From the IMG/VR virus record IMGVR_UViG_3300042860_001373, positions 1 to 30,650 of that record: 30,650 nucleotides of DNA; one strand, written 5' to 3'. The stretch's first letter is position 1. Each line of letters opens with the position of its first letter. The translations under genes were made by a program, and so were the position numbers. This stretch comes from a virus. The notes below the pieces were generated by a model. It was not told the DNA's origin and did no database searches. It saw only the letters and a program-made list of their open reading frames with translations. Positions 7,408-15,881 of the stretch are shown here, in pieces.

Positions 7408-7423
7408 CCATGGAAATCCTGAC
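7408..7423 (+). repeat. 16-bp direct repeat, right border of cargo gene
   Basis: This is the second copy of CCATGGAAATCCTGAC, 850 bases after the first. It contains the ATG chosen for the large terminase subunit. Removing one copy plus the cargo would restore a direct overlap of the two terminase genes. Confidence 0.9.
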
Positions 7424-9260
7424 TGACCTGCAGCGCTCCCTCCTGGACTACCGCCGAAGTCTCTACCGGCCCACTCCACAGCAGACGGTGGTCGAATGGT
7501 CCGAGGCATCACTTCGCCTAACCCAACGGCAGACCGAGCACCCTGGGCCGTTCTCCACCTCGGTCCGGCCCTACACCCGGGAGCCCATGGAGGCCTGGAA
7601 AGACCCGTCGGTCTCCGAGGTAACCCTGTGCTGGGGATCGCAGACCAGCAAAACGACCACCCTGATGGCCGGCCTGGCCTGGCTGATCGCCAACGAGCCG
7701 AGCCCGGCCCTGTGGCTGATGCCATCGGAGAATCTGGCCCGGTCGTTCTCGAAGTCCCGCTGGCTGCCCATGCTGGAGGACAGCCCGACCATGTTGGAAT
7801 GCTTCCCGGCCGAGGCTGACAAGATCACCAACCTTGAGCAGAACTTCACCCGGTCGACTCTGACTTTTGTCGGATCCAACAGCCCGGCCAACCTAGCCAG
7901 CCGACCGGTTCGAGTGCTGATCGCCGACGAGGTGGACAAATTCGCCGAGGCCACAGCCAAGGAGGCCGACGCCCTAGATCTGGCTGAACAGCGCCTCAAG
8001 AGCTTTTCAAGTAGCAAGGCCTTCATGACCAGCACGCCCACGGTGGTCGAAGGCCGGATCTGGCAGAGATTCCTTCGAGGCGACCAGCGGCGCTACTACC
8101 TGCCCTGCCCACACTGCCGGGAGCTGATCAAGCTCGAATGGCGCCAGGTGACCTGGGACGACGCCAAGACCGAGGACGGCAAGCACGACCTGGCCAAGAT
8201 CCGGGCCTCCGCGCACTACGTCTGCCAGCTCTGCCTCGGCAAGATCACCGACGCCCACAAAGTGGCAGCCCTCCGGCACGGCCAATGGCGCCCGGAGAAT
8301 CCCAACGCAATGCCTGGCGTGCGTTCCTACCACCTGTCGAGCCTCTACAGCCCCGACCGCAAGTGCACCTGGGGACACCTGGCCGTGGCCTTCATCGAGG
8401 CCAAGGCATCCATGGCCGGCCTGCAGGGCTTCATCAACGGCAACCTGGCCGAGCCCTGGGAGCAGCAGGACGTGCAGCAGGAACGCCCCGAGGCCTCGGC
8501 CGCGGTCACGATCACCGGAGGCCGCCGCTACCTGACGGCAGACGTCCAGGCCGTGGCGCCGTTCATCTGGTGGGTCTGCCGGGAATGGAAGGACGGCAAC
8601 TCCACCTTGGTGGCTGCCGGCCATGCCGATGACTTCGCCGCCCTTCGACGGGTGCAGGTGGCACTTGAGGTCCACGACATGGATGTGGGCATTGACTCAG
8701 GCTTCAACACCCAGACGGTCTACGATGCCTGCGGCAGTTATTCCTCAATCACATCCAACCCCATCAGCTACCCGTGCGGACTAAGGTTCCCACCGGAAGG
8801 CGGCCTCCGAAAGCCTGCCTTGGTCGGATGGCTGCCGCTCAAAGGCCGAGAGACTGGTGCCCGATTTACGACAAACTCTGGCGCCGTGCACCCGTTCGGC
8901 CTGTCGACGTCCTCCTCGATGCGCACCGACGTGGTGCAGCCCCTCCTGGTGTTCGACACCGAGCACCTGCGGGATATGCTGTCGAGGCTCCGGAAGGGCG
9001 ACATCGACCGAGAATGGGGTGTGCACCAGCAACCGCCCAACGTCCAGGCCGAAGGTGCCTATGTGGCGGATCCTGACCTTTACTGGCGTCACTTGGATTC
9101 ACACGTCCTTCGCCCACAGGCAAATCGTGCCGGCCGCATCAAACACGTCTGGGTAAAACGCAACCAAAAGTGGCCCGACCATCTGCATGACTGCGAGATC
9201 ATGCAGCTTGCCATGGTGATGCTCTGGAATGATCTTACGTCAAGTGATGTCCAGTCTTAG
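7410..9260 (+). CDS. terL: Terminase large subunit, GpA type, 616 aa
   Basis: The packaging ATPase has a GpA-style Walker A variant, CWGSQTSKTTT (about residues 74-84), and Walker B VLIADEVDKF (about 169-178). A zinc ribbon comes from CPHC near residue 232 and CQLC near 271. The C-terminal nuclease region starts around IDSGFNTQTVYDAC, where the Asp is probably catalytic. Length fits lambda GpA (641). It cuts and translocates DNA into the prohead. I prefer ATG 7410 over GTG 7380 because it lies in the repeated terS-terL junction. Starting earlier would overlap the cargo gene by 13 bases. GpA-type enzymes often act with lambda-like portals, as found here. Confidence 0.93.
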   Translation: MEILTDLQRSLLDYRRSLYRPTPQQTVVEWSEASLRLTQRQTEHPGPFSTSVRPYTREPMEAWKDPSVSEVTLCWGSQTSKTTTLMAGLAWLIANEPSPALWLMPSENLARSFSKSRWLPMLEDSPTMLECFPAEADKITNLEQNFTRSTLTFVGSNSPANLASRPVRVLIADEVDKFAEATAKEADALDLAEQRLKSFSSSKAFMTSTPTVVEGRIWQRFLRGDQRRYYLPCPHCRELIKLEWRQVTWDDAKTEDGKHDLAKIRASAHYVCQLCLGKITDAHKVAALRHGQWRPENPNAMPGVRSYHLSSLYSPDRKCTWGHLAVAFIEAKASMAGLQGFINGNLAEPWEQQDVQQERPEASAAVTITGGRRYLTADVQAVAPFIWWVCREWKDGNSTLVAAGHADDFAALRRVQVALEVHDMDVGIDSGFNTQTVYDACGSYSSITSNPISYPCGLRFPPEGGLRKPALVGWLPLKGRETGARFTTNSGAVHPFGLSTSSSMRTDVVQPLLVFDTEHLRDMLSRLRKGDIDREWGVHQQPPNVQAEGAYVADPDLYWRHLDSHVLRPQANRAGRIKHVWVKRNQKWPDHLHDCEIMQLAMVMLWNDLTSSDVQS

Positions 9261-9306
9261 CTAAGCCATTGAACAGGTGAAATAATGTGGGAGCCTCCAG
9301 CCCGAG

Positions 9307-9714
9307 GTGTTCACTTTCACGGTCGCAATCAAGCGTGCCTATCTTCGCAGTGTCTACAGCGCCCTCGGTGGCGCGACACTGCTGGCCGCCCTGACCTCAA
9401 AGGTCATTGCCGCGGCCTCGGTGATTGAATCCGGCCAGGTTGTTCGCTCGACATCTTCCTCGGATGTCTCAGTCGAATTCGCAGAGCCCGGCAAAGGCGC
9501 CCCCACCCCGTCCGAGATGGTCGAGATGTGGGAAAGCCTGATAGCCGACTACGAGCTGGCGGTCTATCTACTCGGCCAGGACGGCATCGCAGCGCCTACC
9601 GACACTCAGGTTTTCAACAAAATGATGGCTGTCGTCCTGGTCGCTGTGACCAGTTACGGCGGCGACTTCTCGAACTTCCGTCGAGAGGGCGCCATCAGAA
9701 CGGGGATGACCTAA
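9307..9714 (+). CDS. Head-tail connector candidate (gpW position), 135 aa
   Basis: The GTG start follows a leader containing AGGTGAAAT. The product begins with a helical, Ala-rich region (SALGGATLLAALTSKVIAAASV), followed by a polar segment rich in Ser and Val and a C-terminal helix. In lambda-like gene order, a small head-completion protein (gpW) lies between large terminase and portal, which is the only basis for this call. It is twice the length of lambda gpW. An ATG at 9284 lies in another frame, giving an improbable protein. Its stop shares a base with the portal ATG. Confidence 0.45.
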   Translation: MFTFTVAIKRAYLRSVYSALGGATLLAALTSKVIAAASVIESGQVVRSTSSSDVSVEFAEPGKGAPTPSEMVEMWESLIADYELAVYLLGQDGIAAPTDTQVFNKMMAVVLVAVTSYGGDFSNFRREGAIRTGMT

Positions 9715-11249
9715 TGGGATTCCTCGACAACATCCTGGCTAAGTTTCGGTCGGCCCCTGTCGACCGCTACGAGGGCGCGTCCAACTCGATCCGCCGCTCC
9801 TTCCTGGACACCAGCTACACCTCGGTGCGGTTCGACGTCACTGCCTCGACCCGGCAGCAGATCGTCAGAAAGAGCCGATTCTTCGAGCAGAACAACGCGG
9901 TGATGAACCGCCTGGGTGACCTGTTCGAGAACTACACGGTCGGCAGCAACTTCTCGGTGCAGCCGGCTTCCTCGAATCCCGACTGGAATCTCCGAGCGAA
10001 GAAATGGTGGGATACCTGGAGCCGTTATCCGGACATCGGCAGTCGGCAGTCTTTTGGCACTCTCATGAGCCTGGCCGCCCGTGGATGGTTCTACGATGGC
10101 GAATCTTTCCTTCTGCTGACCAAGGGAGACTCGGGCCGCCCCCGTCTTCAGCTCATCGAACCTCAACAGGTGGCCACACCCACCGGCCAGGATCAATCTC
10201 CGGATATCTTCGATGGAGTCCGGTTTGATACCAAAACAGGCCGCGCTCTTTCCTACTTTATTGGGCAGGAAACGAACCAAGGCCAACTCACCGAGATCCG
10301 GTCAATATCTTCCGACTCCATCGTCCACATCTACGAGGCCCAGCGTGCCGGCCAGCTCCGCGGCCTGCCATTCGTGGCGTGCGTCATTAACGACCTGCAC
10401 GACCTGGACGACCTTCAGAAGCTGGAAATGGAATCCTGCAAGCTCGCCTCCAGCGTGGCCCAGGTGATCAAGACCAGCTCCGGTGAGGTGCAGGCCAGCA
10501 GCCTCCGTTCTGGTGTGGTTGGAAGCCAGGGCACCGCCCAGACCTACTACGAGAACGTATTCGGCAGCACGGTCAAAGTGCTGAAATCCGGGGACGAGTT
10601 CGAGCAGTTCCAAGCCGACCGCCCCAACGTGAACATGAGGGAATACTGGCGAAGCCTGACCGAGAAGGTCTGTGCCGGCGTCGGCATCCCCTACGTCCTG
10701 GTGTTCCCGGAAGGGATGCAGGGCACGGTCTACCGCGGCGCCCTCGATATGTCGTCAGTGTGGTTCCGGAGCCGTCACCAGGTGATGGCCTCGGCCGCCC
10801 GTAGGATCTGGGAGTATGTGATGGAATACGCCATCCGTACCGATCCCACCCTGCGAGACTCACCCGACGACTGGTACGAGGTCGCTATCCAGGCTCCCCG
10901 GGCTCCCAACGTCGACGTGGGCCGCAACTCTGCTGCACAGCTCGCAGAACTCGGCGCTGGCGTCACAACCTACGACGAGATTTACGGCGCCCGAGGCATC
11001 GACTGGCGATCAGCCCTGGAGGCCAAGGCTCAGCAAGCCCGGTACATCCAAGACCTGGCCACTAAGTACGGCCTCGATGTCTCTGAGATCTCGACCGCCC
11101 AGAAGCAGCCTATTGCGCCCGAGCCAGCCGAGATGGCTACCGAGGCAGAGCCCTCTGGGACAATGCCCGAGGAGATCCCGGCCCAACCCATCCAAGAGGT
11201 GGTTGCTGTGGCTAAGAAACGGAAAACCAGATCCAAGAAAACAGAATGA
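9714..11249 (+). CDS. Portal protein, lambda gpB family, 511 aa
   Basis: The ATG lies in TAATG with the previous stop. Residues 80-500 show the lambda-type portal pattern: a conserved NRLGDLFENYTVG and WWDTWSRYPD region, then SYTSV-like beta segments, IVHIYEAQRAGQLRGLPF around residue 205, and the clip/stem region EYWRSLTEKVCAGVGIPY. The C-terminus ends in a basic tail (KKRKTRSKKTE) after a Pro/Glu-rich linker. The portal forms the dodecameric DNA gate at one capsid vertex, docking the terminase. The stop overlaps the protease-capsid fusion gene by four bases. Confidence 0.9.
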   Translation: MGFLDNILAKFRSAPVDRYEGASNSIRRSFLDTSYTSVRFDVTASTRQQIVRKSRFFEQNNAVMNRLGDLFENYTVGSNFSVQPASSNPDWNLRAKKWWDTWSRYPDIGSRQSFGTLMSLAARGWFYDGESFLLLTKGDSGRPRLQLIEPQQVATPTGQDQSPDIFDGVRFDTKTGRALSYFIGQETNQGQLTEIRSISSDSIVHIYEAQRAGQLRGLPFVACVINDLHDLDDLQKLEMESCKLASSVAQVIKTSSGEVQASSLRSGVVGSQGTAQTYYENVFGSTVKVLKSGDEFEQFQADRPNVNMREYWRSLTEKVCAGVGIPYVLVFPEGMQGTVYRGALDMSSVWFRSRHQVMASAARRIWEYVMEYAIRTDPTLRDSPDDWYEVAIQAPRAPNVDVGRNSAAQLAELGAGVTTYDEIYGARGIDWRSALEAKAQQARYIQDLATKYGLDVSEISTAQKQPIAPEPAEMATEAEPSGTMPEEIPAQPIQEVVAVAKKRKTRSKKTE

Positions 11250-13402
11250 CCAAGATCAACAACTGGCTTTCCTATCAACCCCGGGCCTCGGCCTCTGAGC
11301 CGGCCACCCTTCAGATCTTCGATCAGATCGGTGAAGACTGGTTTGGTGGATCCGGAATCTCGGCCAAGGCTTTCAGCCAGGCCCTGCAGGACGTCGGCCA
11401 AGGCCCCCTGGTGGTCGAAATCAACAGCCCTGGCGGCAACGTCTGGGACGGCCTTGCCATCTACAATATGCTGCGAGGCCGGCAGGCACCCGTCACCACC
11501 CGGGTGGTCGGCATCGCTGCCTCGATTGCCTCAATCATTGCCCTGGCCGGTGACACTGTTGAGATCGCCGATGCCGCCTTGTTCATGATTCACGACCCCT
11601 CCGGAATGGTGGCAGGCACCTCGGAGGAAATGAGGAAGATGGCCGATGCCTTGGATCAGCACGCCGAGGTGCTGGCTGGTATTTATTCGAAGGTTACCGG
11701 CCGCCCGACCTCTCAGATCCGGGCCGCAATGAAAGAGGAGACCTGGTTCACCGCCCAGGAGGCCATCCAGTTCGGCCTGGCCGACAAGATGACCGAGGAG
11801 CAGATGGCCATCGCCGCCTGCTGGCATCCTCGGGCTGTCACCAAGACCGCCCCCGAGACTGTCCGAAACAACCTCCGCCGCGGCCTGGAGCAGTACGCCG
11901 AAGGCCTCGCCGGTGATGGCCTTGAGAAGCAGACCGTCCTGGACGCCGAGGCCCTGGTGGCCGGTGAGGCGCCCACCGAGGACAAGATCCGCACAGCCAA
12001 CGCCTGGTGGGGACGCAACGAGCGCTTCCTCGAAGCCGAGCCCAACACACCGGCCGACGTGGCAGCCAACCTTTGGGGAGGCGCCGCAGGCCGTGATTGG
12101 TTCAAAGCGCTTTATGCCCAGCTCGAAATCGAGGAGGGCGAGACCCCGGATGAATCTCCGGACGACAAACTTTCGACCGGCAGCACCGACGCTGCCGCCG
12201 ATGGCGCGACAACCGCGCCGACATCACAGCAGACACCACACAACATGACTGAATCAAACACCGTGGTGGCGGCCGCTCCTAGTGCGCCGTCCGCCCTCGA
12301 CATCGACGCCATCGTGGCCAAGGCCGTTGCCGCCGCCATCAGCGCCAAGGCTATCACCGCCGCCCCTGCCCCCGAGCCTCTCCGGCCGGTGATCCAGAAC
12401 CTTGGCAACCCCCTCCTGGAGAAGCACAAGTCTCTCCGCGCCGGTGCCGAGCGCCAGCGCTTCCTGATCGAAAACCACAGCGAACTGCTCCGCCAGTCGG
12501 CGCTGATCGCTCCGCAGGCTTCAAACACCTTCGCCTCCGGCTTGGTTGTCGATTACCTCGCCGACGCCGTGATCACCGTGATCAGCGCCAAACTGGCCAT
12601 GATCAGCGGCTTTACCCGCAACGTCGGCCTGGATAACCTCCGCCCCCGTGCGACGGTGCAGGTCAAGAAGTTCACCACCGGCGACGCCGCGGTCGACAAC
12701 GCCACCAACTTCGAGGACAGCGCCGCCAACGGGTCCCAACTCGACGCCACCTCGGTGACGGTGAACCAGATCACCAAGACCTTCACGGTCACCCAGCAGG
12801 AGCTGAACCAGGGCTTCGCCCTCTCCGACCTGTCCCAGGGCTCCGCTGAGATCTTCGCCCTGGCCATCTCCAAGAAGGTGACCGCTGTCATGACCTCCGG
12901 CAACTACGGCGCCGGAACCACCATCGGCACGGCCGCCAACTTCGACAGCTCCGACCTCCCGGCGATCCTGGCCCTAGCCAAGAACTACCGCCAGAAGCTG
13001 CTGTTGCTCGACGGTGGCCACCTGGCTCGCCTGATGTTCTCCGGTCAGTTCACCGCTGCCGCTGGAACCAACCCGTTCCCTGACAGCCGATATGGCCCGT
13101 TGAACAACGGTTTCTTTGGCTTCAACAACATCCTGGAGCAGAACGACTGGACTGGAGCTATTGCGAACACCGCTGGTTTCGTCTGCGGCCAGGACGCCAT
13201 TGCGGTGGCCTCGGGCCTCCCGGTCGGCATGATCGCCGGTGAGTTCCTTGAGCAGCGCACGGTCGAGCTGTCCAACGGCCTCTCGGTCCTGCTGTCTGTC
13301 TGGTACAGCCGCGCTTCCCGCGCTCACATGGCGTCCTACGACATCATGTTCGGGGCCGCGGCCGCGGACACCACGCAGGCTGAAGTGCTGATCACCGCTT
13401 AA
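11246..13402 (+). CDS. ClpP-like prohead protease fused to major capsid protein, 718 aa
   Basis: Residues 1-185 are a ClpP (S14) protease. EINSPGGNVWDGLA precedes the nucleophile in GIAASIAS (S93), the His is in MIHDP (H116), and the third position is in MKEETWFTAQEA, where E165 occupies the place of Asp. Residues 190-330 are a charged, Pro/Ala/Thr-rich linker that may act as scaffold. From about 395 the chain is an HK97-fold major capsid protein (beta-rich TFTVTQQELNQGFALSD). Separate genes are usual in other phages. An in-frame ATG at 12245 (residue 334) has an A/C-rich leader like real starts in this phage and could yield a separate 385-residue capsid protein. Confidence 0.88.
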   Translation: MTKINNWLSYQPRASASEPATLQIFDQIGEDWFGGSGISAKAFSQALQDVGQGPLVVEINSPGGNVWDGLAIYNMLRGRQAPVTTRVVGIAASIASIIALAGDTVEIADAALFMIHDPSGMVAGTSEEMRKMADALDQHAEVLAGIYSKVTGRPTSQIRAAMKEETWFTAQEAIQFGLADKMTEEQMAIAACWHPRAVTKTAPETVRNNLRRGLEQYAEGLAGDGLEKQTVLDAEALVAGEAPTEDKIRTANAWWGRNERFLEAEPNTPADVAANLWGGAAGRDWFKALYAQLEIEEGETPDESPDDKLSTGSTDAAADGATTAPTSQQTPHNMTESNTVVAAAPSAPSALDIDAIVAKAVAAAISAKAITAAPAPEPLRPVIQNLGNPLLEKHKSLRAGAERQRFLIENHSELLRQSALIAPQASNTFASGLVVDYLADAVITVISAKLAMISGFTRNVGLDNLRPRATVQVKKFTTGDAAVDNATNFEDSAANGSQLDATSVTVNQITKTFTVTQQELNQGFALSDLSQGSAEIFALAISKKVTAVMTSGNYGAGTTIGTAANFDSSDLPAILALAKNYRQKLLLLDGGHLARLMFSGQFTAAAGTNPFPDSRYGPLNNGFFGFNNILEQNDWTGAIANTAGFVCGQDAIAVASGLPVGMIAGEFLEQRTVELSNGLSVLLSVWYSRASRAHMASYDIMFGAAAADTTQAEVLITA

Positions 13403-13413
13403 TCCTTAAGGAT

Positions 13414-13590
13414 ATGCGTATCGCAACCACCGTAGCAGTGGACAAGAACGGCAAAACCAAGCTCGTTTCTGGTCCCGAAGTCGACGCGACTCTCCAGCGC
13501 GACGGCTTCAACACCGCGACCGTTCCAGAAGGAGGCAAACTCATCCTGTGGATACAGGGAGCCCTGGCACCGAAAGTTCGAAAAGGTTAA
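13414..13590 (+). CDS. Small head-region protein, 58 aa
   Basis: The 58-residue product begins MRIATTVAVDKNGKTKLV and ends basic (APKVRKG). It starts 12 bases after the capsid gene, with AAGGAT just upstream of the ATG as a weak ribosome-binding site. A strong hairpin follows it at once. Position suggests a capsid-associated or decoration protein. No motif supports more. Confidence 0.6.
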   Translation: MRIATTVAVDKNGKTKLVSGPEVDATLQRDGFNTATVPEGGKLILWIQGALAPKVRKG

Positions 13591-13602
13591 CAAACCGAAA
13601 TT

Positions 13603-13635
13603 GGGGAGGCTGTTGGATACACTGACAGCCTCCCC
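13603..13635 (+). terminator. Strong 11-bp hairpin after the capsid gene
   Basis: GGGGAGGCTGT (13603-13613) pairs perfectly with ACAGCCTCCCC (13625-13635) around an 11-base loop. TCTAACCGAAAAACC follows, without a T run. This is the strongest perfect hairpin in the structural region. It may terminate part of the transcription or protect the capsid mRNA 3' end, giving high capsid expression. Confidence 0.6.
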
Positions 13636-13652
13636 TCTAACCGAAAAACCAA

Positions 13653-13916
13653 ATGGCCGTTCAAGCAGACATCTCGATGGAATACAGCATGGGGCGCCAA
13701 GGATTCTTCCCGGTGACCACCACGGCTGCCCAGACTGGCAACTTCTCGGCCGTGATTCCGGCTGAGCCGACCGTCTTCACCTCGATCACAGGCACCGGCA
13801 TCTCTGGGACTTGGACCGGCATCACCCTGCCGGCCGGCTTCCCGCTGGTCGGTAACATCACCGAGTTTCAACTAGCCTCTGGCAAGGCCGTGGCATTCCT
13901 GGCTCGCACCGCCTAA
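13653..13916 (+). CDS. Hypothetical structural protein, 87 aa
   Basis: A Gly/Thr-rich, beta-strand protein (ITGTGISGTWTGITLPAGFPL) with few charged residues, typical of virion proteins. It could be a head decoration protein from its place after the capsid gene. The ATG lies 17 bases after the strong hairpin, with an A-rich leader and no Shine-Dalgarno motif. It has no signal peptide or membrane segment. Confidence 0.55.
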   Translation: MAVQADISMEYSMGRQGFFPVTTTAAQTGNFSAVIPAEPTVFTSITGTGISGTWTGITLPAGFPLVGNITEFQLASGKAVAFLARTA

Positions 13917-13919
13917 CAC

Positions 13920-14156
13920 ATGAGACTTGGCATCGGCATTGGAACCAATCGAGCACCATCCGGCGAGGCCGGTGGTTTCGATATGCCGATCCTGCGGCGC
14001 GACATGCTCCAAGAGGACGAGTTCTTCGTCCTGCAGGAAGATGCCTCCGGCAAGATTGTTTTCTCGTTCGGCACTTACGACCGAATTGCTTTGGAAGATG
14101 GCACCGACCTTTTACTAACCGAAAACTCCGACAAGTTCATCCTTACCGTTTACTGA
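13920..14156 (+). CDS. Hypothetical structural protein with EDG/EN motif, 78 aa
   Basis: The C-terminal half contains short acidic-hydrophobic repeats (QEDEFFVLQED, then EDGTDLLLTENSDKFILT). The 16677 gene product carries a similar stretch (EDGYYLLQENTDRIALT). Such LL-EN-D-I-LT strands are frequent in phage virion proteins with a repeated beta motif. The function is not known. It lies between the capsid region and the fibre genes and starts 3 bases after the previous stop. Confidence 0.5.
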   Translation: MRLGIGIGTNRAPSGEAGGFDMPILRRDMLQEDEFFVLQEDASGKIVFSFGTYDRIALEDGTDLLLTENSDKFILTVY

Positions 14157-14157
14157 T

Positions 14158-14964
14158 ATGGCAGACTCTAAAATTACGGCCTTAGCGGCCATTTCAACAG
14201 TCGATCCAACGGCCGACCCGTTGGTTATCGTCGACGTCTCCGATACGTCAATGGCCGCCAGCGGCACGACCAAGAAGTCGACAATCAATCAACTCCTGGG
14301 TTCCGGCGGCACCGCCACCCTCGCCTCCGCCACCATCACCGGCGCGGCTACGGTGGGTACGACGCTGGGTGTGACGGGTGCTTCTACACTCGCTTCGGTA
14401 GGTGTTACTGGAGCAGCTACGGTTGGAACAACCCTTTTGGTTGGAACAAATGCGACTCTAACTAACGGCAACGTAATCCTCGGCACCTCCGGCAAAGGCA
14501 TCGACTTCTCCGCGACTGCCAACAGCAGCGGAACGATGACCTCGGAGTTGTTGAATGATTACGAGGAGGGGACTTGGACGCCTGTTGTAGCTGATGCTGC
14601 AACCGGAGGAAATGTTGGGACTTATGTTAATAATGGCTCAACATATACAAAAATCGGAAATCAGGTTACTGTTCAAACCTATATTAGTTCAATCAACACG
14701 ACAGGAATGACAGGTGCTAATACGTTAAGAATAAGGGGGCTTCCTTTTACTGCTGTCAGAGGTGGTAATGGAAACTTTTACACTTACAGAGTTGGTAGGA
14801 ATGCGTCCACAGTTAGTTCTTCTGCGCTACTTGCCACCGGTACTTCTAACGTTTCGTTTGCTCTCTATACCACAAACAGCGCAACTACTGACCTTAATAT
14901 ACTTGTATCAGATGTAGTTTCTGGAACATCTGAAATTATTCTAACTGTAACCTACTTCGCTTGA
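14158..14964 (+). CDS. Tail fibre-like protein with exchanged tip, 268 aa
   Basis: The N-terminal part (residues 1-45) may be an attachment domain. Residues about 50-105 are a Gly/Ala/Thr/Val repeat (GAATVGTTL twice, ATLASATITG), of the kind that forms beta-helical shafts. DYEEGTWTPVV near residue 135 is a common motif at the base of fibre tips. From about 14570 the coding sequence becomes A+T rich (19 of 60 bases are G+C in the line at 14641), unlike the shaft. The C-terminal, probably receptor-binding, domain therefore looks acquired by transfer. It is placed near the head genes, not with the tail tip. Confidence 0.65.
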   Translation: MADSKITALAAISTVDPTADPLVIVDVSDTSMAASGTTKKSTINQLLGSGGTATLASATITGAATVGTTLGVTGASTLASVGVTGAATVGTTLLVGTNATLTNGNVILGTSGKGIDFSATANSSGTMTSELLNDYEEGTWTPVVADAATGGNVGTYVNNGSTYTKIGNQVTVQTYISSINTTGMTGANTLRIRGLPFTAVRGGNGNFYTYRVGRNASTVSSSALLATGTSNVSFALYTTNSATTDLNILVSDVVSGTSEIILTVTYFA

Positions 14965-14968
14965 TCCT

Positions 14969-15220
14969 ATGCTAACAGAACGCACCATCTTCTCGCTCTG
15001 CGAGGTTCTTCCTAACGCGACGTTGCAAGTCCGTCTTGCGGACCAGATCGTCGATGGAGAAGCCGTTAAGGCTTCCACATTCCGCCGCTACTGTCTCGCT
15101 CCCGGCTCCGACCTTACGGGTCAGCCCAAGCAGGTTGTCGCGATTGCCAACGCTGTCTGGACTCCTGCCGCTGTCGCAGCCTACGCCGCCGCTCAAACCC
15201 CTAGCCCCACCATCCAATGA
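14969..15220 (+). CDS. Small structural protein, paralogue A, 83 aa
   Basis: The second half (GSDLTGQPKQVVAIANAVW and an Ala-rich C-terminus) is nearly the same as the next gene's product (GDDLTGQPTEVVNIANALW). The pair probably arose by tandem duplication. The N-terminus differs. The C-terminal Pro/Ala-rich tail is flexible. Its position after the fibre gene suggests a fibre accessory or attachment protein, but this is not demonstrated. Confidence 0.55.
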   Translation: MLTERTIFSLCEVLPNATLQVRLADQIVDGEAVKASTFRRYCLAPGSDLTGQPKQVVAIANAVWTPAAVAAYAAAQTPSPTIQ

Positions 15221-15480
15221 TCGTACCAGTCAATATCGTCGCAGTGCAGGTCAATCAGAACAACTCGCTGTTCGTTACGACCGGCGTTGATTACGACAGC
15301 GACGGCGCGGTTGTGGGTTCTGAGATTACCTCGCAGTACACGCTCAATCCCGGTGACGACCTTACTGGTCAGCCGACCGAGGTTGTGAATATCGCCAATG
15401 CGCTGTGGACTCCTGCGGTTGTGGAGGCTTATAAGCTGGCGAATCCTCCGGTGGTTGAAGCTGTGCCTTCGTTGGCGTAA
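15217..15480 (+). CDS. Small structural protein, paralogue B, 87 aa
   Basis: Starts in an ATGA overlap with paralogue A. The conserved segment DDLTGQPTEVVNIANALWTP is shared with it. The first half is beta-rich (IVAVQVNQNNSLFVTTGVDY). It may be a fibre-associated protein. No membrane or signal sequence is seen. The protein repeats are clear but the nucleotide sequences have drifted, so the duplication is old. Confidence 0.55.
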   Translation: MIVPVNIVAVQVNQNNSLFVTTGVDYDSDGAVVGSEITSQYTLNPGDDLTGQPTEVVNIANALWTPAVVEAYKLANPPVVEAVPSLA

Positions 15481-15522
15481 ATCCTAGAAGCACCAGCAAA
15501 AGACCAATCAAATCCCACGTAA

Positions 15523-15702
15523 ATGGACGCATCCAATCACGGCGGTGACACAAATCAGATGATCGCTTCCATGGGGGGAGCAGCAGCGGCCACCGCTGTT
15601 TCGTTTATCCCCTGGCTCACCGACATCGTTCGACTCGTCACCGCCGTGATTGGCTTACTGTGCGCCATCTACGGTGCATATCGCTTATTCCGATCCAAAT
15701 GA
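15523..15702 (+). CDS. Small membrane protein, holin candidate, 59 aa
   Basis: After a polar N-terminus (about 14 residues), residues 18-54 are hydrophobic and could form one or two membrane segments (AAAATAVSFIPW, then VRLVTAVIGLLCAIYGAY), ending in RLFRSK. This shape fits small holins. It overlaps the next membrane protein by four bases. It is preceded by a 42-base non-coding leader rich in A and C. With the next three genes it makes a probable lysis cassette, although the lysozyme-like gene is about 10 kb away. Confidence 0.55.
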   Translation: MDASNHGGDTNQMIASMGGAAAATAVSFIPWLTDIVRLVTAVIGLLCAIYGAYRLFRSK

Positions 15703-15881
15703 AAAACACCAAGACCACACTGGCCGGCATCGGTGCCATCCTGGTCGCTGTTGGCGGGGCCATGAAGGCCCTGTTCGACGGTGACCCGACCACCCATCTG
15801 GACATCACCACGACCATCGCCGCGGTGACCGCTGGCATCGGCCTCATCTGGGCCAAGGACGCCGAGAAGAAGGCCGAGTGA
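15699..15881 (+). CDS. Small membrane protein, holin or holin partner, 60 aa
   Basis: Two hydrophobic stretches (residues 7-24, GIGAILVAVGGAMKAL, and 37-51, TTIAAVTAGIGLIW) are separated by a polar turn (DGDPTTHLD). The C-terminus is charged (KDAEKKAE). Two short membrane helices with a charged tail suit a class II holin. The start at 15699 overlaps the previous stop as ATGA. An upstream in-frame start is less likely. Two adjacent membrane proteins could be a holin and antiholin pair. Confidence 0.6.
   Translation: MKNTKTTLAGIGAILVAVGGAMKALFDGDPTTHLDITTTIAAVTAGIGLIWAKDAEKKAE

Noticed and set aside
9284-9427. ATG-started reading frame in front of the connector gene
   Set aside because: It encodes an unnatural Arg/Cys-rich peptide and is out of frame with the convincing GTG-started gene at 9307.
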